Positions 49,901-62,527 of a stretch of 64,000 nucleotides of DNA are shown here, piece after piece. The position numbers were made by a program, and so were the translations under genes. Source of the DNA: Tubiluchus corallicola (taxonomy: Eukaryota > Priapulida > Priapulimorpha > Priapulimorphida > Tubiluchidae); assembly GCA_030141605.1 (NCBI GenBank), contig JAQGDQ010000057.1, positions 310,001-374,000 on the forward strand, written 5' to 3'. The first letter of the stretch is position 1; each line of letters starts with the position of its first letter. The notes under the pieces were generated by a model. It was not told where the DNA came from. It did not search any database and saw only the letters and a list, made by a program, of their open reading frames with translations.

Positions 49901-51758
49901 AATTTGTCCAGTGGTGGGCTTAAGTGTATTTAGCAAACGTGAAAAATGTTTGTGCGTTGCCTGCAAAACTTTTTCTTTTTATGCTGGTTTTGTTTAAAAA
50001 ATTAATACCTGACCTTTAAGTGCAGAAGCAGAGGAGTTCAGTCTAACTGTCTTCACAAACAAAAACTTAAACGACTAAATATCAGGTGGAGTAAAAACGA
50101 CCATTAACCAGTTGAAATCTGAAAGTGTGTTATAAACTCTGCAACACAATTTCTAATCCTTAATGAGAAAAACCTTAGCCGAACTTACTGTGCATCGTGA
50201 CAAAGGTGTGCCATGTTAAAGCCTAACGATATCAAATATACCTAATATACCTAATGATACCTAATAAAACGGAAGAAAACCTCATCTAACTAGCAATTGA
50301 ACAGAATAAAGCTACTTGAAACCTAAAAGTATGAACACATATATGTGAGAAAAAACATTTACCAGCATTTTTGCATAGCACTGGTTTTAGGAGACTTACA
50401 GACCTGACACAAGGTTCTCGAACAACCAACACTGCTCAGCCTGATTACCACAGATGATTCAAGATGCAGTAGAGGACAAGTCCTTTTATAAACTTCACAA
50501 ACGTCAAATTAAAAAGCCAAACTGTGGTTAGTTGAGGGAAACTGTACGAAGATTAGCCAGTAAGTCTCGAGGTCCATGCTTTAATAGAATTCAAGAAACA
50601 AAGACTACTTTTTAGGGGTAACATACAACATCTGTATGTATCCTACTGCTATGAACCATAAATGAAAGGGAGGATGTACTGCCAAAATAATTTTTATTTT
50701 TAATTTGATGGATTTCATAGGTGTCAGATGTAATCACTTGTGTCAGTGACTATTTCAGCTTTCTGATACATTACAAAGCTAGTGTCGTTTGAAGCTGGAA
50801 GCATCTTTCTCTCTGACTCACCCAGTTTAGCTTTTGCCCTTGGCATGTGAAAGATAAGCCATTCTGGGAGTAGCTTTTGTCATTCAATTTGCTTCAACAA
50901 GACCTTTCACTTACTTCAACCTTCTATTGTGTGACACTGGAAACATGTGTCTACCCTACCCAATTTCGGTTTTCTACTCCTACAGTGGGGTCAAGCAATC
51001 TGCATGTAATTCATACTGTTCAATTTGTCCCATCGAGACCTTTACTTGTGGTGTATTACAAGTTACTGTTAATCAACATTAGTGCACCCGACCGTCCATG
51101 TTCAGTTTTTACCTGTAGTGGAAAATTTTCTAATACACGCATAACTTGTATTCAGCGATGCACAAGATCTCGACCCCACCTGGTGGCCTTAGCTCAAACA
51201 CTGTAAGACTGGTGGAGAACCAGGTTAACGGAAACCATGAAGTCTTCCTAGACACTTCGTGACCTTTCACCCAGTAGTAACCATAAGTCCGCGGACCTGG
51301 GGATTGTGCCCTGTGAGTTTTGTGACCTTAGCCCCTTTGTGTGGCGAGTTATTAAGTGATCAAAAAATGAAAAAATAAAAAGTGGGCTAAATCAAGAAGA
51401 TTCTGCTAATGCAAAATGTTAATAGATGTGCAATTCGAAAAGATTTTGCATTTCTATAGGCAAAATTTTAATAAGCCATGCAAAAAGATATTTACTATTT
51501 AAGTTAATCTGCAGAGCATTTTGAACAAACTGCAACTGAAAGGTGTGCATGATGAAAGTGTTGTGTGTCAGATATATACAAAACTAGCTGCCTGAATAAT
51601 TAATCCATAATTAGAAATGTAATTTATCCATTTCACATTGTTGCAGTGTTATTTTAAGTTGAATGAATAGTTCGAGTTTTAATTAATTATAATCTATATT
51701 TCAGAATGAGTCAGTTGAAATTAAAGTTGGGAAATATGCAATGCCTGGGCAATCCTAA
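43921..51758 (+). CDS. Type II membrane coiled-coil protein, GOLM/GOLIM-like architecture, 7 exons
   Basis: Exons 43921-44277, 46337-46412, 47027-47066, 47615-48152, 48247-48325, 49342-49556 and 51705-51758. All have AG/GT borders, join in phase and give 452 residues without a stop. A short basic N-terminus (MAGTKKK) is followed by one hydrophobic segment (about 18-36), then a coiled-coil region to about 165 (heptad-like Leu with Glu/Lys/Asp). A long Gln/Asn-rich low-complexity region and a Pro/Met-rich region come next, with a duplicated MNRGPMEQ motif and an acidic Ser/Thr patch (SSTESTGSDLDEE). It ends KVGKYAMPGQS. This layout (short cytosolic end, signal anchor, luminal coiled coil, disordered acidic tail) is that of Golgi proteins GOLM1, GOLM2 and GOLIM4. 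I see architecture, not clear residue identity, so the Golgi role is an inference. The frame before 43921 has no ATG. Confidence 0.75.
44623..44668 (+). repeat. Short intronic hairpin
   Basis: AAATGGGGA (44623-44631) pairs with TCCCCATTT (44660-44668), continued by CAGGCA/TGCCTG after a small bulge. In the first intron of the coiled-coil gene. No function inferred. Confidence 0.5.
45017..45368 (-). mobile_element. LINE 3' fragment in a coiled-coil gene intron
   Basis: The minus strand encodes the C-terminal end typical of LINE ORF2 proteins: RRPRLAGHILRLPEQ, GRKRKKGRPKTTWRRSF and WENIEREAADRTQWKML. A 5'-truncated copy, antisense to the host gene, in its first intron. The frame is mostly open, so it is younger than the other LINE fragments here. 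Confidence 0.85.
46700..46835 (+). repeat. Two-copy tandem duplication
   Basis: Two diverged copies sharing GTAGA--CCACTA, ATCTGTCTGTATGTTGTCC and a GTAGA start, about 73-75 bp apart, in the second intron of the coiled-coil gene. Confidence 0.6.
49068..49126 (+). ncRNA. Near-perfect 24-bp stem hairpin in an intron (candidate only)
   Basis: Arms at 49068-49091 and 49103-49126 are complementary over 24 bp with one mismatch and enclose an 11-base loop. The sequence outside the arms pairs only partly. It lies in the intron between exons 48325 and 49342 of the coiled-coil gene on the same strand. Size and pairing fit a pre-miRNA-like or small-hairpin precursor, but a tiny inverted-repeat element would look the same. 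No expression evidence. Confidence 0.3.
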
Positions 51759-53160
51759 GAAGTGCAGGATAGCTGTGTTGTGAATGAGTCATTAATACTG
51801 ATAAATTAATATATTACTCTCAGCTATACATTATAATTGCTCAAACTTAGCCAAAGACAACTCATAATGGATGTGATTCACCTTAGCCTTATGATGCTGC
51901 CAGCTATTTAATAGGTTGTGATTGTAAATTTGGTAGAGCAAAATACAACTAAATTTGTATTTATATGAGAGCAACAGGCTGACATAATTTTTGCAGTAAT
52001 GGATTTTAAACTTAATATGTATTTACGTATTCCCTAAGAGTATCATCGCACATTTTTTAAAAATTTTCCAAAACTTTTAAAATGTTCAAGATCCAAAAGT
52101 TTGTATGCTGATATGACAGTATAACACACTAGTACCACAATAGTTCCAATTTATTTATCAAGTAATGCATTCTTTTGCTAAACACAGTATATCTCCAATG
52201 AATCTAAGTGTGGAAAGATGCTAAGTCTGATAATATTTCGAATAGGTAAGTGCATCAATAGTATAATATTAGAAAGATAAGAGTGTTGTATGTCATATCT
52301 GCATGTTTATGCAGCATATTTAATGAAAAGCTGCTCAAGATAAAAGCACACTGCTCTAACATTGGTGCTAGTTATTTTGTTTGTAAACGTTCACAAAACT
52401 GAAAAGTATTTTTACATGTTGATAAAGCTAATTGCATAAGGACATAATCTCCTGAATCTCCAACTTAGCTGTAGTCAAATACTTTTAAAACTGATCATGT
52501 TAACTCTGATTTTTTTCTAACTTGTAACAAATATTAAGTAATTAAGGCCTCTTGGCATATATAAATAGTTTTGTTAGCTCATTTTTGATTTATTTGGTGC
52601 CCTGGAACACAGTTTAAATAGCGGTGACCATGGTACCTTTGTGATGTGCTTGCTATTGAGGTATCAAAGCAATTGCATATTTTCTTACCTACTGTGGAAT
52701 CTCCATGTTTGCTGTGAATTCTATTTATGTTTAATGTGGTAAAGTTGATGGCCTATTATATTTTTGTACAATTTTATTATTCTTAGCTTTATCATAAATT
52801 TCGTTACTTATTTAAGAGAAGGGTAACATATTGAACTAATGGGTGTTAGTATCATTTACTTACTGTTTACTGTTGTTGTTATATTGTTATTATGTAAAAT
52901 TGTATACAAGTAACCTACAAAAGTTACATTTTTATACTATTGATGTCTAGAAATTATAGGCCAATGGGTCTGTTGTGTCTTTTGTGCATGAAATCAAAGT
53001 TTCAAATTTAATCTTTTGTTTTTTGATACTATTGATTTTATGACAGTCACTTATTTGTTGATGCTTAATTTTGTTTTTGGTAAAATCAAGAGTGGAAATT
53101 ATAGGAAAGCTCATGTTATTGTAATATCATAAATTAATAAACTATTTATTTTTTACTTGT
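51759..53160 (+). other. Probable long 3' UTR of the coiled-coil gene
   Basis: About 1.4 kb free of recognised repeats and of long frames after the stop at 51756-51758. AATAAA at 53136-53141 is followed by T-rich sequence and could be the cleavage signal. Extent inferred, not shown. Confidence 0.4.
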
Positions 53161-53939
53161 ACTTCTTATAATTTCTATAATCCATAATGATTTTATTAAG
53201 AAATGTAGCTTGGCTCCTTTTTATTGAAAAAAACCACTGAGGCCTTAAAAGGCGGTAAAGTTCTCTTATTACTGATCACAATTACTGGTCATGCATTTAG
53301 TGGGTGGTGAAGTTGTGAAGACAATTTAGGTATTACATTATCTAAATTAAAATTTTTTGTTGAAATAATTAGTAAACAGTTTGCTTTGGCCTGTTTTCTG
53401 CAAAATACATCAATATACTATGATTATGTTTTTAAAACACGTACAGCTAGTTAATGGTGGTAGCAACACTATGAAATCATTCTAGTAAACAAATGACATA
53501 ATAATCATTATTACTCAAATGTAATATTATAATTAATTTCTTAATTAACATGCAGGTGTGTAAGAGCCAATTATTAAATTTTATTAGGTGGAATATTACA
53601 TACCAAGCGCACAATAAAGTACAGTACACTGTGCTTGTTTCTAATGGAATCCTCCACTTTATATTACACGGGAGAAAATAAACTAAACATAATTAAAATC
53701 ATAATACCTTAAATAAAATAACTAAGTTTCAAAATTAAAGCTGCATCATTGAATTTAAATATGGACTGAAATGATAAAAATATGGAGTGTTAATGTGTAG
53801 AGGACCAGTCCACGGTTAGAATCCAGTATATTAATCCACTTTAATGATTTACATGTATATAATATAATTTAGAAGTCCTGTTTACTGAAATAAATAAAGG
53901 TCATGATTTGGCTTACTGTAATTTACAAAATGAATTGGA

Positions 53940-54125
53940 AACTTGAAACATAGAGAGATAGAGACAGAAAGAGAAAGAGGGAATGATGGAGAGAAGAAAT
54001 AGAGAGTGAGTGAAAGAAAAAGAGAGAGCATGTGAGTGAGAAAGTGAATGGCAGAGAGCGAGGAAAAGAGAGAAAAAGAGATTGTAAAAATGTTGCTTAG
54101 CTGAACTGGAAATTGTAAACTCTCC

Positions 54126-54189
<64 letters not shown>

Positions 54190-54190
54190 A
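53940..54190 (+). repeat. Purine-rich GAGA tract followed by (CT)n microsatellite
   Basis: 53945-54085 is an irregular GA/AGAG-rich run. 54120-54188 is an almost pure CT array. The two are complementary in composition and could form a stem if transcribed. An (AT)n run follows at 54270-54291. Confidence 0.9.
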
Positions 54191-54677
54191 GGTGAGGTTG
54201 CCAACTTGAGCTAGATAGCTGACAAATTTCTCACTGCAAATATTACATATCTGATATATCTGTTGCTATATATATATATATATATATATAATTATACCCA
54301 TCGACTTAGCCTCATATGGTTCACCAAAACTACAGGCATAATTTTATGTGATTTTGGTAGTTTCAAGTCTATGTGTAGTTGTATTTTATATCAATGAAAA
54401 GCTCCAATAAGTTTATATTTTGTTTCTATAATTCGACTTTAAATAAAATCTTCATTTTCTTTTCTAACTGAACGTCGCTCTAAGCCAATTTGAGAGCAAT
54501 GAATATTGGCTATCTGTATAGTCGCTCTATCTTCTAGTTTCTGAAAGGTGTAATCACACAGAAGCCGTAAGAGGCGCTAGAGGATTTAGGAGAATTTTTA
54601 CAAAAAAATTATGTGAGAACAGGAGAAAGCAGTTTTTCCGGAAAGCTCTGTTTATATCTGTAAATCACATGAATTAG

Positions 54678-57600
54678 TTACAAAGTGCAGACAACGCAGG
54701 TGATCTCACGTCCTGATGTGTAATTTGGACATGGCAACGTGCCACAGTTTGCTTCTACTACATAAAGTAGGCCGCCATTCTGATCGCCATCGCCGCCAGG
54801 GTTTACTTCAGGTGCTTCGTCTACACAAGCAAATGTGGAACGTCCTTTCTGACTGTAATGTGTCGACATCAAGTACCTAAAAGTAGCATGAAACGTAAAC
54901 AAAGAAGATAACTGGTTAAGAAACAATTAGCACAACAAGTTTGCAACTGTAACTAAATTCCACTGAACAATATAAATTTTACAATTTAAATAAAGCTTTA
55001 AGAAATGAACAGTGTTTACCTACAATTGAATGATTTGATTGAAGTGGAAACCTATGAAAATTTAAAGTGATTAGTTCTTAAAACATTTAAACTTATTTTG
55101 TGTAGGAAGAAATGTAAATTCTTTATGTAGAGCATGAAAGTTGCCTGCCACAATTTCCTTTAACACCTTTAGTAACATCATTACATAGAACAGCATGGTC
55201 AAGAATCAGATGTTCATTATTCTTTCCAACAAACTTTGTACATTTTCTCCTTGGTCTTTCCAAATCAATTTTAATGTAGTTAGCAAGCATATGAGAAAGG
55301 GCCACATTGCAGTAATTTAGGACAAAAGAGATATCAGAACAAATTTGGTGTCTGCTAGGGTATTACCATACAAAAAGGTCTTATTATCACTAGGGCGAAC
55401 ATTTTTATTAGAAAACCATTGTTTAGAATTTATTGCACAAGGTCTGTTGTGTTCCATTTTGGAGAAATTACTAAATCTATGTTACTAAAGAATTTAAAGT
55501 TATCCGCAATAAACTGCGTATAACAAAGTTATTTTCTCTACCTTATGATTGCAATGCTACTCATATGTCTTTTCCTTTTCCTTAATAATTACTTCTTTGT
55601 TATTACGGCCGAGTGTTGCTTAATTATGTGCTGTTCTCAACATTTAACTCAACAGTGTTCAGTGCTGTAATATGAGTACAATGTGTTTATCATTTAGTAC
55701 ATGTTGGTAATTACAGAAAACAAGAAACCATTTCCAACTATAATGTGGACAAAAATGTCGCTCTTTCAAACTGTGGTTATAGTTGTAATGCTTTCAGACG
55801 CTCTTTCAAACTGTGGTTATAGTTGTAATGCTTTCTGTCGCTCTTTCAAACTGTGGTTATAGTTGTAATGCTTTCAGTCGCTCTTTCAAGCTGTGGTTAT
55901 AGTTGTAATGCTTTCAGTCGCTCTTTCAAGCTGTGGTTATAGTTGTAATGCTTTCAGTCGCTCTTTCAAGCTGTGGTTATAGTTGTAATGCTTTCAGTCG
56001 CTCTTTCAAGCTGTGGTTATAGTTGTAATGTTTTCAGTCGCTCTTTCAAGCTGTGGTTATAGTTGTAATGTTTTTCAGATCTATACAGAGAATGTAAGAA
56101 TCGTATAAATGGATTACGAAAAAAGTAAATTATAAATAAATAAATAAGCAAACAAACAATCAAATAAATAAATAAATATTGTACTAAACACAAACGCAGC
56201 ACTTATGACTGTTAATGTCACGTACCCATGATATTCTCTTATCCAGGGACTGGGACAGTTTATCCATGCCGGTATCATAAGAGCAGTGCTTCTAGTTTCC
56301 ACTCTGCACACAGCACATACTGCAGTCTGATCATGCAGACGTTCAGCGTTAGTTTTTTTGAATGGATTATTTGATGCTGACACTTCATATTCCGTTCCAT
56401 AGATGTAAGCCTTACTCTGAAAACCATCCAAGTATCGTCCCCACTCAGGCTGGTGTGGAAGACACTGATAATTTCCTCCACCTCCATCATGGCTATAATG
56501 ACTGCTAGCTACCAAACCTAAATAAATGACAATGTATTTTTTGCTGTTGTTTTTGGTGTAAAATTAAGAAGAAAAACCAAAAGATTGTTACTTTAGTTAA
56601 CAAGATTTCAAATGGTTGAGTCACTGTGACAAAAAAGGGTTTTTAAAAAATTCAGTTGCGTTCATTTAAAAATCTGGCAGCTTTCAAAAAAAACAATTGC
56701 AATAATGGTGACAATAAATTTGTGGTTGTAACATTCTGGCGGCAGGTTACCTACATGGATGGATTTCACGCAAAGAGATCTCAATGGAACGTCTTTATTT
56801 CTGAAAGATACTTCATCTTGGGGGGTAGCTGGGAACCGAAGCACTTGGCAGCAGAAGGTTCATAGTGCTATGTCTTTCAGTGAATGAACACAAAACATAA
56901 TGATTCTGGTACTACCTTTTTTCTACAATGTCTGCAGTTTTGGTTCTCATACGCTTGAATATGAAAGATAAGTAAAGATTATATTTTATTCAAACTCCGA
57001 TAGTTAATAATGCAGCAAGGCGACTATACAAACCATCATAAATAAGCTGAGCACCAGTTTCAGGACAAACGGTTCTCCCCCATCTAATGTAAACAGCACC
57101 TCCGTGAGTGACATTACTTCTAACTGAAATAACGAAGTGATTCTTAGATGAAATTTTCAACACTATCTAATCAAAATAAAATTGTTGTATCGATGATCAA
57201 GTATGATACATAATATAAATAAGTAGGCAAGGAACTAAATAAGTAAATAGTAATACAGTGAGTGAGTGAGTGAGTGAGTGAGTGAGTGAGTGGGAAAGCG
57301 AGTAAGTAAGTCAGTGAGTTAGTCAATGAGTGAGTGTGTGAGTAAGTAAGTAAGCAAGGACGGAAAGAAGGAAACAAGGAAGAAAGAAAATCAACGTTAT
57401 GCTATTTACAAACTTTGGATGCGTCCGCTAAACCCCCAACTTACAACGATCATAGATATAGCTTTCTACTGAATGCATCAACGCTTGTTTCTCTTCGTGT
57501 AGCGTCAGTCCTTCTCTGGTCACTTCCGTCATCATGCCTGGTTCTCCTGGTCGCCCTGGCGGTCCAGTAAGCCCTCTTGGACCTGGTGCACCCTTAACGA

Positions 57601-60600
57601 AACGTAAACGTAAACAATACACTTTCTCTTGTAATAGTTTAATTCATGTAACTTAGGGGTTATTAATAAATCATTGAAGCTGAAAGGCTAGAAAAGCAAT
57701 GTAAATGACGATGCTTCTCGTATGCATTTCTTTGCACCCGATGGTGCACAGCGGCATTGCTGCCTGCAATTTTACCAGCCAGATAACGTCATCGGAACAA
57801 AAGGTCGTTTCACTAGATCATTAAAATCACTTAACACAGAAAGAACTGAATTGAATTTTATATTTGTACTTTTAACAAAGTAACAATGAACAAATAAATA
57901 GTAAAAAGTTAGAAGTGCTGGAACAACCAGCGTTAACAGCATTAAAAAATCCTATGCACAAAGCCATTATTACTTTTAACTTTACGACAGCGATTTATGG
58001 AGCCCCAGAGGTTAGTACATCTAAAACTTTGTAAAAGTAGGACCAATAAGCATCAAAACACACTTGGGTAAGAATTTATAAATCAACAATACAAAGAAAC
58101 CATATCAATTGTTAGTGACTATTGTAAAACAAATGTTTACAAATTGTACGTACATTGGAATTCGGGGGACCAATACGAAAAGAATCCTCTAAACTAGCGA
58201 AAATTTTTGAGCTGATTACTGAAATTTGAAGGAAGCTAAAGAGGGAGCCATGACAACAGGAGAAGGAGAAGAATTCCGGAGCGATATAGTTCTAGCAAAG
58301 AAAGAGTGATGCCCCCTTACAGTGGGCATCAAACTATCGTCTATTTCACGGTCAGCAGTAGCTAGTGGCCAAGAGGTGATACTTGTAAAACAGTTTAGAT
58401 CTAACTTTTTCAACTGAAGCCTTCCTTGAATCACATTTGAATTTCATTGTTTTTTAGATATGAAGTGAAGTGTCTCCACTAGCGCATTTGTTCTACAAAT
58501 TAGCAAAGCACTGCAGTAAACAAGTGTTCTCAAACCAAAAGTGTTCAATTCTTACAACTGAGCCAACGCTGTGAAGAACGGTATCCACCCATTTTGCCAG
58601 TGGTACAGCTCGCCAGTGATATATTTTGCCAGTACACACTTTGCCAGTGGTACGTTTTGCAAGTAATTTTTCCTGCTATGTTATGAATTTCTAACAAAAT
58701 GTTTTAATTCGCTAGTGATACATTTCGCCAAAACACACTTCGCCATGATGCATTTCACCAATAAGATTTCTGCTATGTTATTACTTTTTAACAAAACGTT
58801 TCAGCTTGTCGCTGATTTGTTTCACCAGTAAAATTTCTGTGCTATTTACTAGGTCAGTCTCAGGGTCCATGTTATTTATAAATTTATAAAACGGGATTGT
58901 ATGACAGTTTTATGCATCTACACCTTTTTAGTTCAGAAGTTATCTGTATGCAATCATTGCTATGTCTTTGCTGTGAAATGAAAAGTTTAATAACTCTAAG
59001 CGTATACCTATCTAATGTCAATTATACAAAATTCCTCAAGAATGAAGACTAATAATTTATAACGTAAAATAAAATATAATTTTTTTATATTCATCCTAAA
59101 AATGGTTTAGAGTTTATTGCTTTATATCTCAAACTTTTGTCTATGTATACTCGTTGCGAATTGGGCTAAAGTGCACGCACATTAAAATGTAGTTTGTAGT
59201 TAGAGTAACTACCATGCTAACTTATTGGCGAGATTGCAGTTTTTTAAAAGCTATATGATAACAGTGAAGTATATAATTTAATTCACTAAAAGGATGCCGA
59301 GTACTGTCAATTTCCAACACGTTAAAATAATTGTTGAGAATTGGCAAATACAGGAAATCATTCTCGTATATTTGATTTTTCATTTCTACTCTTGAAATAG
59401 TTTACATAGACGCCTTTTTCGTTTGAAAGTCCATTTAGTGTTGGTGGCGTTTCAAATATTTCCGAAGCTCCTGAAATTTCAATTTTGTTGTTTCGATAAC
59501 ATTACTAAGAGCACGGTGTCAGAAATAAAGGTCTTAATTTGAATTTCAATTCCTATAGAAGGCAAGAACGTAAAATGATTAGACAGAATGTTTATTTTTG
59601 GTAAACATTGTTCGAAAGGAGCTTGAATTTTTTTCTGAGTTTGAAATGTGTATTGTATAAAATCTATATGATCACGTTGTACACCTGAGCAAAAGAAAGC
59701 AAAAACAAAAGATGAAAACATACGTATATTATTATGACAACATAATGATGTTTGCAATGAGCATTATGAATTTAAATTAATAACTACATAAGATTAACTT
59801 AGTATAATTAGTACAAGATTAACTTACGGGCTATAGACGCTTCAGTTTACATATTAGTAAATGAAAAGCAATAATGACCAATGCAAAACTAGAAAAACTC
59901 AACTTATATCGAATAAACGTTATCATAGTTAAAAATAAACATCATGTCTATTTGTAATTATCTTAGAGATTATCAGCAACAAGGAACTTTGGAGAAAACA
60001 CAGCGTAGGCTAAAGACACTATGGAAACTTACACAGCCTAGGGCCTAGACTAAAGACACTATGGAAACTTACACAGCCTAGGGCCTAGACTAAAGACACT
60101 ATGGAAACTTACACAGCCTAGGGCCTAGGCTAAAGACACTATGGAAACTTACACAGCCTAGGGCCTAGGCTAAAGACACTATGGAAACTTACACAGCCTA
60201 GGGCCTAGGCTAAAGACACTATGGAAACTTACACAGCCTAGGGCCTAGACTAAAGACAGAATGGTAACTCAAAACAAGTTGATTAAGCCAAAGTATAGGG
60301 AAATGAAGAACCTAAAGAATGAAAACCTATATGGCCAATTCAAGTACATGCCAGCGAAATGTAACACTGGTAATTGCTGCCTGCTCTCTACAACTACACC
60401 CAGGTCAGCAATCTATAGATAAAATACAAAATTTAATTCCTTTTTGCAACAGTTGATATTAAAACTCACTTCAGGTCCTGCTGGTCCTGGGACACCTTGA
60501 GGCCCGGGCAAACCATCCCGACCTCTGTCACCAGGCATTCCATCTCTGCCTGCTACTCCATCCCGTCCATCGCGTCCAGCTGGCCCTCGCAAACTGTTCA

Positions 60601-61734
60601 AGTTTACCGCGTCTATGAATTATAAAGATCTCATATCCTAAAACACGTAGCTACATACGTACATCAATAAATTATTGAACGGACAGTATCCATGCAGTCT
60701 TGAGTTGAAATAGGTGTTGTTACATTAAGTTATAGTAACTAAAGCTTTTATAAAACTTATATTTATGATGTTTCATTGAACTTTTAATAAAAAAATGAAT
60801 AATAAATAAAAAATAAAAAAATAATTAAAATAATAAAAATACATCTTGTATTAAGAGTTCATTTACCATCAGAAACGCATGGTGGGCTTGCAACGTTTTT
60901 TCTTGTTCAACTAAAGTTAAGCTAATTAATGTCACAAGTGTGCATTTGATTTTTTTAAAAAAAACTTTTAAGAACGCGTTCATTGAATTTGCTCCATACT
61001 TCATTACATTTCAAATCGCAATTTGACTTTGTAGTTTAGTGCAACAACGGCGATTTGTATACAAGTCTAGCATGGCCAGAGGGCTAGACAAACTACGCAA
61101 ATTGCACCAGATATGAAGATTCAATTTTTGTGCATGACAAGCCTCGGACAGACAACGAATGGCACTTTATCACACCACTACCTTGTCCAATAAAACTGTC
61201 CGTGCAGACAGTAAACAAAATTAAATGGTACACACCTTGTAAGCTTTCATGTGAAAGGCCGTCCTGCATGGCAGCGCGTTTCCCTCTTGTAAAGGAGTCG
61301 CTTTGTACATCATTAGATGCAGCTGATTCAATGTTCCGAGATACCAGCAGATGGCGTATGTTCTCCTATAAATGCATCATCAATACCCGGGTATAATAAT
61401 GTTATCATATAACCTTAATCATTTTTTGAGGGTTTTGTCTGTTTTTGCAAAAAAATTTATACCTTTTATTTCAGGAGAGTGAAAATATGCTGGGGCGGCG
61501 CCCGGGGCGGCATGACTACGAGTTACTCAATTTCTTTTAAAAATTTTGAGAGAAATACATGCACCAAGTAGAAAAACATTCTAACGACGCTTGGTATCTA
61601 CAGTTTCCAATCATACAGATAAGCTTCTCATTTTGATAAAATAAAACTAGTTAGAAATAAAGCCACCTACTTTGTTCTGTCGTATCATTTGCTCTGCGTG
61701 TTCGAGTCGTTTGTTTATCAAAGCTTGTTCCAAT
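54678..61734 (-). CDS. Short-chain (spongin-type) collagen-like protein, 5' exon(s) missing
   Basis: Exons (minus): 61734-61671, 61365-61236, 60612-60470, 57592-57445, 57123-57034, 56517-56226, 54876-54678. Splice sites and phases agree throughout, giving about 354 residues. In order: a charged coiled-coil-like exon ([20 protein letters not shown]), a linker with a dibasic RGKR site that could be cut by furin, and 19 uninterrupted Gly-X-Y triplets spanning two exons. A second short linker leads to a two-part C-terminal domain. Diagnostic motifs are [75 protein letters not shown] and [15 protein letters not shown]. This domain is that of sponge short-chain collagens (C4) and homologues across invertebrates, related to collagen IV NC1. 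It is an extracellular-matrix or membrane-anchored trimer by inference. The first exon seen starts in phase 2, so a signal or anchor exon must lie upstream; I could not find it. Confidence 0.9.
55761..56075 (+). repeat. 40-bp minisatellite, eight copies, in the collagen gene's last intron
   Basis: Copies start every 40 bp from 55761 to 56041 with CTCTTTCAAGCTGTGGTTAT then AGTTGTAATGCTTTCAGTCG. Near-identical; the first copies have AAAC for AAGC. Lies between exons 54876-54678 and 56517-56226. Confidence 0.97.
57257..57360 (+). repeat. (GTGA)n/(GTAA)n microsatellite
   Basis: Pure GTGA units at 57257-57291, then degenerate AGTGAGT/AGTAAGT units, in a collagen gene intron. Confidence 0.9.
58570..58850 (+). 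repeat. Degenerate repeat of 'TTTGCCAGTGGTAC'-type units
   Basis: Short units (ttttgccagt, ctcgccagtgata, cttcgccatgat, tttcaccagt) recur. Over these, a longer block with 'tgctatgtta' and 'taacaaaa-gttt' occurs twice (near 58673 and 58772), giving a higher-order period of about 100 bp. In the large collagen gene intron. Confidence 0.7.
60010..60262 (+). repeat. 40-bp minisatellite, about six copies, in another collagen gene intron
   Basis: Copies start every 40 bp from 60010 with CTAAAGACACTATGGAAACT then TACACAGCCTAGGGCCTAG. Unrelated in sequence to the 40-bp array at 55761 but of the same period. The unit contains the palindrome CCTAGG next to GGGCC. Confidence 0.97.
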
Positions 61735-61837
61735 CTAAAAGAAAGATAATGAGAAGAAAGCCAGTAGTATCGACAACTGTGAAGCCCAGCGTTCAAATCC
61801 GAAAGTTTAGGTTTTATGTCAAATTCGGATGCTCACT

Positions 61838-61872
61838 ACTACTATTACTATTATTATTATTATTATTATTAT

Positions 61873-61948
<76 letters not shown>

Positions 61949-61967
61949 TGTTGTTGTTGTTGTTGTT

Positions 61968-61998
<31 letters not shown>

Positions 61999-62027
61999 CA
62001 GCAGCAGCAGCAGCAGTACTTGTCGTT

Positions 62028-62065
<38 letters not shown>

Positions 62066-62066
62066 T
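61838..62066 (+). repeat. Compound trinucleotide array (ATT/AGT/GTT/AGC/CGT)
   Basis: About 230 bp of triplets drifting in blocks, just upstream of the first visible collagen exon. Long poly-Val, poly-Ser, poly-Thr and poly-Arg frames are artefacts. Confidence 0.97.
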
Positions 62067-62149
62067 GTTATTATTTCATACGTTGTGAGCATTGCTACAG
62101 TAAATTGATTAAAATAAGAGTGAGCTCTCCTCAGATTTGTCATTTTTAA

Positions 62150-62385
62150 CATGAATAAAACGTCGAATGCCTCTATAGTCTCAAAACACATTAGTTATTA
62201 CAAGAAGAGCTTGCCCTGTGGGCCTCATCACGTAAAAATTGCAGATAAAGTGCTAAAATAGTTTGTACCAGTGTGCAAGTAAATATCAAAAGCAAAACAG
62301 TAGCTAAACTTCACTGATATAAAATAAGTTAGATTAAAAGGGTAAAAGCAACTGCATAGAGAGAAAAATCCAGAAGACCAGTAGA
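62150..62385 (-). mobile_element. Single copy of the second Penelope-type terminal sequence
   Basis: Matches the order of blocks in the reverse complement of 26850-27095 (TCTATAGTCTCAAA, the GCCCTGTGGGCCTCATCA core, 'aaaattgcagataaa', 'accagtgtg', 'aaaagcaaaa', 'cagtagctaaac', 'ataagttaga', 'taaaagcaactgcata'). The hammerhead-like core is degraded here (GTGATGA on the minus strand). Confidence 0.6.
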
Positions 62386-62527
62386 TTTGTGGTCCTTAAG
62401 CAAACCATATAATTCACTCCAAACCTGAATGACTTGGAGCTACATTGTTAGCAGGAACCAGGCGCCCAGTACTTTCTCAAAATTTTTTATTCGAACTCCT
62501 ACGCCTATAATTTGAGAATGAATATAA

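Noticed and set aside
55761-56075. CRISPR-like regular repeats
   Set aside because: Units are contiguous without unique spacers and lie in a eukaryotic intron; it is a minisatellite.
61689-62191. Poly-Val, poly-Ser, poly-Thr/Asn frames
   Set aside because: Compound trinucleotide repeat; the only real coding part is the collagen exon at 61671-61734 on the minus strand.
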